A stretch of DNA of 64,000 nt. Source: Isoetes taiwanensis. Lineage: Eukaryota > Streptophyta > Lycopodiopsida > Isoetales > Isoetaceae. Location of the stretch: NCBI GenBank assembly GCA_021234155.1, contig JAJEKV010000004.1, positions 4,776,109-4,840,108 of the forward strand, read 5' to 3'. The notes below the pieces were generated by a model. That model ran no database searches. It had not been told where the DNA came from and saw nothing but the letters and a program-made list of their open reading frames with translations. Both the position numbers and the translations under genes were made by a program. This document shows, one piece after another, positions 56,702 through 64,000 of the stretch (its first letter is position 1; every line of letters starts with the position of its first letter).

Positions 56702-59700
56702 TTAATCATTTTCATCAAAGCTTCCTTGAAGAATTGAAAGTTGGCCGTCCCGGAGCATGATGTCTTCCTCTAATTGATGAACCTTCCTTCTTAAAACTTC
56801 TGCTTCTGCACTCATGCGCAAAGCTTCACGGCTCAGTTCTTCTGCTTCCTTTTGCATTCCATCTCTTTGCTTGAGAATTTTTGGATATTCCTTCTGATAT
56901 CTCTCAAGTTCTTTCAAGCACTTGCTCAGATTCTGCTGCAGCATACCAATATTATTATCCTTTTCCCTTGCCTGTCACATGGTCCAAAGAAAAAATCAGA
57001 AACCATTTATATAAAAACATTTACCAGAGACTTGGAAGTAAAATCAAGTTGAAATATACCTGATGTTCATGCTCTGCAGCCTCCCGAGTAGAGGCCTCAA
57101 GCAAGCTTTGCAGCCGTCTTACTTCCTCCTTCAGTGAATCCCGCTCACGTTGAAGATCCACTATTTGTCCACTGTGAAGCTCTTGCTCCCTTTCGTTCAA
57201 AGAAAGCTTTTCCCTTAAACATTGGCAAAGAGACTCATTGTTTTTTAGTTTTAAATGAAGGTCTTTAAGCTGGTGCTTAGCCTGCATTTAGTTATTCCGA
57301 TGGTTATAATAGATCAAAAACATACAATCAGACAGATAGAAGTTATTTTTGTAGAAATTACCTGTTCAAATTCTGTAACAGTTGCTCTTCTATGTTCAGT
57401 TTCCTCTCTTAATCTGGATTGAATGTCTAGAAGCTCCACTTCCTTTGAATTGTAAAGCCTAAGAAGCTCATCATTCCGTCCTGTCAAACGCTGGATGCGT
57501 CCATTTTGGTTACTCAGAGCCTTTGTCATGTCACCAAGACTATGCTGCAAACCCTGAATAACATCCTCCTCCTTTACAGTTCCTTTATCACTCTGATCCT
57601 GTGACTCCACGTTCACAATCTCTCCTCCCTCATTTGGGAACTCTCCCTGCATATTACACAAAAGTTAATCACTGGGGGCAAACATACATACCTATTCTAT
57701 ATATATATTTGATAAAATTAATACGCTTACCTGCATGCATGTGTTCACCCCAGATGACATTTGTTGTGCTTCTTTGATTACTTTTTCCTTCACATGTACC
57801 ATACCTTTACCCCCAGCAGTCAAGTCCTTTCGAAGAAAAGAATAGAGAATTTGATTAGTCTTCATAAAAGTTCCAACTCCATTTTCTAAGCATTCCAGAT
57901 CTTTGTCTCTTGTCAAGGGTAAATCGATTCTTCTTCCATCTTTTGCCACATCTATGTTCCCTAAATTTTCCTCTCTCCCCAGTTGACTAATTTGCCTTCT
58001 TGACAATAGTGGCGCACTTTGATCTTTCACCTGATAAAGCTCCATTATTGAATAGTCAACATCAGATTGACTCCCTCTGCACAAATTCATATAATCATTT
58101 CCTGTATGCTCCATGTCTTCAAGTTCATACTTTACACTAGCTGCCTCAACTGTTGATGCATCTATTTCTTTTTCCAATGCCTGCCCTGAACTGCAGAGCC
58201 TGAGAAACTCCTGCCATATTCTTTGAAAATGTTCCTCCCGTTTATCAGGCTTAACATCAGATATAATCCTTAAACTTTGCTGCAGATCCTGAATACTCTT
58301 CTCATTATCTGAGCAAAACTGCCGTGATCTCACAACCAATTCGCTCAATTTTATGTTCTCTGCATTTTTCTCCTTAATATCTTTCCTTAGGTTCTCCATT
58401 TCCTGCTCTGCCTGCTTGGTTCTCTCGTGTGCATTGGTTAAAGATTCCCTAAGTTCCGAAAGTTTACAATCTGCATCCTGTGCCCTTTTCACGTGTGCCG
58501 ACATCTGAAATTCCAAACTTTTTATCTTCTCCCTCAATGTGCGTTCGACAAAGCTGGATGAGGATAACTCCTTTTGTAGCCAGCTTTTCTCTTCAGATAG
58601 CTTTCTTACCTTATCTTGCAACCAGCTGTCTTCTATATGCACTTTCTCAATCTTCAGGTCCACATCTGCCTGCCTTTTTTGTAGCTCATTTTGCAAATCT
58701 CTCTCAAGGCACTTTGTCCAGTACTCTATATCCCTTTTCATGAAAACAACCACCTCTCTGACCGTGGCTCTTTCTGTCATGCGAAGTCTCACTTCAGAAA
58801 CCACCTCCCTAGCGAGGTCCTGCTTCTCTTTTTGTAGCTTCTTAATTTTCTGAAGCAAGGCTTGATGTGTATCAGCATCCTTGCTTGGCATCCCTTTCTC
58901 ATCTGTCCAGGATAATTCTCCTTCCAAGTACAACAAACGCTCTTCAGCTGATTGTGCCCTTCGATCAAGGTCGTCGTATAAAAAGTCAATTTTTTTAGTG
59001 TGTGATTCTAATCTGGACTTAAGAATGTCCTTTGAGGCACCTCCCTGCACCTTTTCCTCAAATGATAACCTTTCATCTAATAGTTGATCGACCAACTTAT
59101 CAGCTTGCAGGGTTTCCCGAAGTTTCGATTTACTCTGTTCTGAGACGGAAATTCCAGCTCTGCTTGCACTACTACATGGCACCGGTGGCGGGTGACCTCG
59201 AGTAGTCTTTGAAGATGTCTTGGAACTTCCGCGAATAGCCTTCGCTAATCTTTCAGCAACAGCCCTTGCACTCAGATACTTGAAGTGGGACCTGTCTCTG
59301 CTATACGCTGTTGAACACAAATCTGGAGCATGTCCCTGCTCAGATCTGTTATCAGATCTGGCTTCTCTCAAAGAGTATTCACTAAAAGATTGAGACCTAG
59401 GACGTGACATGATGGATGCACTATCACCAGATATAGAATGTGATCTTGTAAATCTCCCACAAGTTCCCAAATTCCTGTCTTCAACATCATATGAACTAGA
59501 AACTGAAGAGAAGTCGTCCTCAAAATATGAGGAATGTGATAGAGATTGCCTGGGAAAATCATGCTCAGTGGATGTAGCATCTGACATTGCAACACTGTTC
59601 TCTCTGAGTGTACACTGATAGTGTTCTGAAGATTGGCTACAAGAGTCCAATTTGGCAACATTTCCTTGGTTGCTATCATTCTGCCAAGCCTTATCCTCAT

Positions 59701-60319
59701 CTTTAGTGCAAGGTCTGCATCAAGAACAATTTTACTAAGCAACTGAGAAAATGAAACAAAAAGCTTAAAAGAATACTTACAGCTGGGGAGATGATGCTCT
59801 TTTAGGATGGTCATTCACTTTCCTTCTTATTTCTTGTCTGCTGGCAGAGATCGCTCTGTGCAAGGATCCGTTTGCCCTTGAATCCTGTTCTAAACCATCT
59901 GGAGAAGAGCTTTTTGATGTGGCATTAACTAATGCTCGAACAACTTGCTTGTCTTGGCAATCATCTTGTGAGTTGGCTTTAAATCTAGCAGAACTTGCAT
60001 TTCCGGAATCAACTTGGCAACAAACATTTTCGTCACCACTGGATGGTGTTTCACATCTAAAATCTGCAGCTTCTGAGTATGTTGGGCACCAGTGGTCTCT
60101 CTTTCCTTTAGAATTGGCATCACTGACGGAGGATTGACGACGACCCTCTGGCAAGGGGCAGGAGTGTTTATCCTGAGCTGAGGCTAACTTTTTCTGCCTA
60201 GAACCATCCCTTCTTCCTGAATCCCCACTAGGAGGCAGCTGATAGTTGCCTTTTTTACCTGCTTCTCCATCCAAGGGCACAGAGTTTGGACCACCCTTGG
60301 ATGGAAAAATTCTCCGCAT
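56702..60319 (-). CDS. Plant coiled-coil protein, 1099 residues, five exons, intact
   Basis: Exons 60319-59781, 59714-57731, 57646-57362, 57281-57060 and 56971-56702 join in frame through GT-AG introns. ATG 60319 opens MRRIFPSKGG. Residues 1-350 are Ser-rich, polar and probably disordered, with a basic block KAIRGSSKTSSKTTRGH. From about 370 to the end heptad-rich helices follow: KDILKSRLESHTKKIDFLYD, QKIKKLQKEKQDLAREV, KVRKLSEEKSWLQKEL, HLKLKNNESLCQCLREKL, and LEEDIMLRDGQLSILQ near the C-terminus. There is no motor head, kinesin motif or membrane segment. The layout (basic Met-Arg/Lys start, Ser-rich part, long coiled coil) resembles the plant 'myosin heavy chain-like' / CAP-Gly linker-like proteins of the At2g39300-At3g55060 type; that match is from memory. 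The likely role is scaffold or tether, unproven. Confidence 0.85.
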
Positions 60320-62380
60320 TACAAAGACTTAAACAAAATCTTGCCACTTGTTTCTACTCTCCGCCTTCAGGTATAATCCTTACAAAAGCATGCAGCGACC
60401 TGGAATTATAATCCTCGCCCTCTTCGCAGTCTTCTGGATCTACGTCTTCCGCCAATCTTGCCTTCCCAGACATGCTGTTTCTGCTGGTTGCTTCCGCAAA
60501 AAGCAAAACCCAGATTTGAAGCTTGGGAAGATGATTTGAAGAATGGATTTATACGGCTTGAGAAAGAAATGCTAAGCTGGTCTAAAAAAAGCCAAGAATC
60601 TGCGATTGTCAGGGATTGAAAAACCAACCGAATGGGGATGAAGAATCGATTGTCGTTCTAGGTCTGATTACATCCACCGCTTTCTGAAAAAGAAGATGAA
60701 GAAGAAGAAACGATGAAGCATTGATTCTGCGGAGAGACGAAACAATGTTTATTATTGTTAATTAATTTATTATTGTGTGTATGAATATTTACTCCTTAAA
60801 TTTTGCGTTTCTTTTGCTCAAGGCCCGCTTGTGCTCAATTTGAAATATACGAAGCTCCAGTTACCGTGACTGCACCGTCGTGTGTGCCTTTGCGCAGTGG
60901 TAGTGACTGCAGCCTGGCATTTTGCCGTTGGGAGGTGTCTTGATTTTGTGGGGCCCTAATTTTGAAAAGCAACTTAATAAAGGAATTTCATAGTTCTTTG
61001 TGAAATTTTGAACACTAGGGCGAGCCCTTTTGCCCAAGCTGAAGCAAACTTTGTGAAGGCCATTCAACAATGGAATTCTAATGGTATACAGCAACATGCC
61101 TCTTACATCAATCAATGAATCAATCAAAAAGGCACTTCACTCTTTATTGGAGAAGCCTGAGATTGGTCTTCTTTCTAAGTGAGATTAACAAGTTTAAGCG
61201 AGGAGTCTTAGACATATACCACATTGCGTGGACACAGAATAGTGTTACCCCCGGATTGTAGAATCATGGAGGGGTTTTTTTATGGCATGCTCCAGGATCC
61301 CTCCGTAATGCTATCCGGCACTCCGGGATCCCGATATAGCTATCCTGTCCTCCAGGATCCAACTGTTAATTCCACAATTAATAGCAAACTGCGTAGTTTG
61401 GGGCAAAATTTTCCTCTGATTCATTTGGTTTTAATCTAAGCGTGCTTCATCTTTTTTTGGTTCGGTGCTATCGGATCCCTTTTCATTTCTATCAAACTAG
61501 CACTGGAGCGATCCAATTTGGTGGAGAAACCTAAGAGAAAAACATGATTAAAAAAAACCTTATAAGGGTCTAGACATTTTGCGTAGTTACGACGCAATAA
61601 AGGGGATTCTAGAGCACAAAAAATCCCTCCAGAATCCAACAATCCAGGGTAATACTATCAGTTCCATTTGCTTGCCCCTGCCCTCCTTTTTCCCATGGGT
61701 AAACAATAAGATAATATTCAACAGATAAATCACCAGTCCAAGTACCTATTTATGTGCAGTGTTATGAATGGAACTTTGGATATAAGACTTACCAAGTTTT
61801 TTGTTGTGCACGAGACCAAACAAATAAGAAATGTCATGTGAATCCAATTTGGACTAAACTACCAATTCAATGCTAGTTCCACGTGTCTTCTTCTAAAGCT
61901 GTTGTTTCTTCAATGTTTCATCTAAGGAGGAAATAAAAACCATAGATCAAGAAACCAAATAATATTAAGGTAAACGAACACGCTTCTCACATTCCAAACA
62001 TTAGTCATTGTATACGCAATTCCTTTAGATGGTAACTTGTTGCTGAATATTCCATGGGGCAGGATATTCCAAACTGATTCTCTCCAAGGAAATCACATAA
62101 AAGAAGGTCAAAATGAAGAAAATTTAACAATTAAATCCATCTAAATTAAGCTAAATAAAAATAAAAGTAAAAAATAAACATATGCATGCCGAAGAAGGGA
62201 AACACACGCCCAACCAAGTAGGGAAAGAAAGCAAACGTGCGAAGCCTGCGGACGTTCTCGAATGGGCACGAACAGGCGAGGCAACAATTCCACACTAATT
62301 TTCCCAGCCATACAATTATGTAGATCAAGAGCTAATGGTTTAGGATAAGTCCATGTCAATTTTTAGGTAATAAAAATAAA
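60320..62380. other. Upstream of the coiled-coil gene, no gene seen
   Basis: 60320-60760 probably holds the promoter and leader of the coiled-coil gene. Beyond, 61225-61400 has GGATCC-rich short repeats (CTCCAGGATCC, CTCCGGGATCC) but no frame of interest. Confidence 0.45.
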
Positions 62381-62383
62381 AAT

Positions 62384-62423
62384 AAAACTAGAAATAGAAG
62401 TAGAAGTAGAAGTAAAAATAAAA

Positions 62424-62500
<77 letters not shown>

Positions 62501-62593
62501 TAAAACTAAAACTAAAACTAAAACTAAAACTAAAACTAAAACTAAAATTAAAATTAAAATTAAAATTAAAATTAAAATTAAAATTAAAATTAT
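62384..62593. repeat. Hexanucleotide array in three homogeneous blocks
   Basis: A GAAGTA/AAAATA lead-in is followed by AAAACG units (about 62422-62500), then AAAACT units (to about 62546), then AAAATT units (to about 62592). The phase is constant at six bases throughout. Reading frames across it (Phe-Arg, Leu-Val, Phe-Asn repeats) are artefacts. Confidence 0.95.
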
Positions 62594-63190
62594 TAGCAAA
62601 AGGCACACCAGAAGGTTGTGGTACCGGTAATATAAAGGGGTTGGCAAAGGGAGGTACCAATATAAACGGGTTGGTAGAGGGAACTTGGGTTGGAATGTAG
62701 TTTCACAGATTGTCTTTTTTTGACGAGTTCTCTCACTTAATTTATATGCAAAGTCCAGGTAATTTTGCGGTCTAGAAGGATTCCTATGGGTACGATCTTA
62801 CCCTCCACTTTCGTTTTCATTTTCAATATGGTAATTAGCATTTAAAATCCTCAATGAATCCAGAAAGAGTTTTTTGCTTTGCTTTGCCGGTCCCCAATGA
62901 AATGCATGTCTGGCCAATGCTTCATTTGCCAGAAGTGAGACTTACACAACAACCCTGTTACTTTGGTTGCAACTATGAAGTGAGAGGAAGGGACAGAGAG
63001 AGCATAACAGAAAACTGAACAATGGCATACATTGTGTAGCTTAATATGCTTCTCCATAAAGAAGGATCAAAGATTTTCCCTCCATTTGTTTGGCATCAAA
63101 TGCCTGAATTTTTTGCAGAGTTTACCAATTATGGTGTCGTGTGAGCGTGTGCATGTTAAATGTATGATGTGTGTGGATTCGCTATTTTAT
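62594..63190. other. No recognisable gene
   Basis: Two GGTACCAATATAAACGGG/GGTACCGGTAATATAAAGGGG near-copies lie at 62619 and 62653. Otherwise nothing supported. Confidence 0.4.
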
Positions 63191-63199
63191 TTATTCTCC

Positions 63200-63430
63200 T
63201 TCCTCACCCCACCCCACACCCCCTTCCCCCACAATGCCCCCACCACATTTACCACCTACACTATCCACCCACCCCCACCCCCAAAGACGCTATCACCACC
63301 ACATTCACCACATTTTTTATCACCACCGCATTTCAAGCCCGCCATCCCCCACCACCACATTCACCACATTCTTCATTACCACCACACTTGAAGCCCACCA
63401 TCTCCCACCACCACACTCCACCACATTGTT
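63200..63430. repeat. CCAC-rich minisatellite
   Basis: After a CACCCC-rich lead-in, a unit of about 55 bp with CACCACCACATTCACCACAT and TTTCAAGCCCGCCATC (or TTGAAGCCCACCATC) is repeated about 2.3 times. The strand is strongly C-rich and G-poor. Frames across it are His/Pro/Thr artefacts. Confidence 0.8.
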
Positions 63431-63543
63431 AGATGTAATCAGAGATCTACAAGATAACACTAGATTGTAGGCTGCAATATTCAATGTCTCAACCTTTGTG
63501 CTTTAGGCCCTCAAAACCATACTAGACATCAAACTATGATGAT

Positions 63544-63544
63544 C

Positions 63545-63622
<78 letters not shown>
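63544..63622. repeat. (ATG)n microsatellite, about 25 units
   Basis: Uninterrupted GAT/ATG trinucleotides after GATCATGAT. A run of about 27 A lies downstream near 63694. Confidence 0.97.
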
Positions 63623-63639
63623 TTACTGTAGCCTATTAT

Positions 63640-64000
63640 ATGGTTCGATCACTGTAGCATTCAAAACCATGTAAATCAATCTTCCAACCACATTCAAAAA
63701 AAAAAAAAAAAAAAAAAAAAACAAATACTAGGGTCAATTATACCATCAATTTGATCAACTTCACTCCTGATATGATTGATCGCCCTTCAGTTGTACATGT
63801 TTTCGTTTAATAGGGATCCAATACGACGACTTGGAGTCGGCAAACGGTGTTTGCTTTCGTGTCTGTTCAAATAAACTTTGCCTCCAGAAAATGTCGGCTT
63901 AACCTCCTCCTATATTTCATATTCTAATAAACTTTCAATCTTTAACTTTTACCCCTTGTTTATTATTAGCATTGGCCATGGCCCCATGTAGTTAGGATAG
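63640..64000. other. Right end of the window, no gene seen
   Basis: A-run and AT-rich sequence without a supported frame. Confidence 0.4.

Noticed and set aside
58480-59087. Plus-strand frames opposite the coiled-coil gene
   Set aside because: Shadows of the minus-strand coding sequence with Ser/Leu/Cys bias and no own signals.
62363-62660. Frames with Phe-Arg, Leu-Val and Phe-Asn repeats
   Set aside because: Translation of the hexanucleotide array.
63032-63470. His/Pro/Thr-rich frames
   Set aside because: Translation of the CCAC-rich minisatellite.

Overview
This is nuclear DNA from a land plant with a large, repeat-rich genome. The evidence is two intact spliced plant genes and one intact spliced coiled-coil gene, fragments of plant families (NPF transporter, patellin, EDR1-type Raf kinase, SET-domain protein, PPR), an organelle-type LSU rRNA fragment, and many retroelement classes with the initiator-Met primer site usual in plants. 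A fern or another non-flowering plant is my guess from the style of the repeats; the sequence does not fix the taxon.

Layout. 1-1763 (-): the 5' part of a MULE-like transposase gene, two exons with one internal TGA, running off the left edge. 2228-2848: a cluster of seven short GC-rich hairpins. 7.6-12.5 kb: four LINE fragments of at least two clades in both orientations, ending against a patellin-like first exon (12.5-13.1 kb). 15.5-17.0 kb: a broken hAT transposase. 17.85-19.24 kb: a 1.4-kb purine tract. 19.4-22.8 kb (-): two adjacent broken reading frames, one kinase-like and one charged/helical, of families I cannot name. 23.6-25.8 kb: an organelle LSU rRNA fragment and an array of A-rich units with a tRNA-like promoter region. 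26.6-27.6 kb: exon fragments of an EDR1-like kinase and a SET-domain gene. 29.5-31.2 kb (-): an intact seven-exon HAD-IIA phosphatase gene. 31.8-35.5 kb: a gag-only LTR element. 37.3-41.7 kb: a palindromic minisatellite interrupted by a Ty3/gypsy element whose first ORF starts with a copy of the histone H3 tail. 42.2-44.0 kb: NPF and PPR remnants. 44.57-46.92 kb: a young, complete non-autonomous LTR element with 5-bp target duplication and an unusual ORF. 48.2-50.6 kb (-): a LINE. 54.8-56.0 kb (+): an intact five-exon plastid acyl-ACP thioesterase (ALT type). 56.7-60.3 kb (-): an intact five-exon gene for a 1099-residue coiled-coil protein. The last 3.7 kb holds simple-sequence arrays.

Only three genes look functional (HAD-IIA phosphatase, ALT thioesterase, coiled-coil protein); the last two are convergent. 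All three models keep frame across every GT-AG intron. The rest is transposable elements and decayed copies, many broken by single in-frame TGA or TAG codons. The most unusual items are the H3-tail-like retroelement ORF, the kinase-like two-frame cassette, and the small LTR element with its unidentified ORF.
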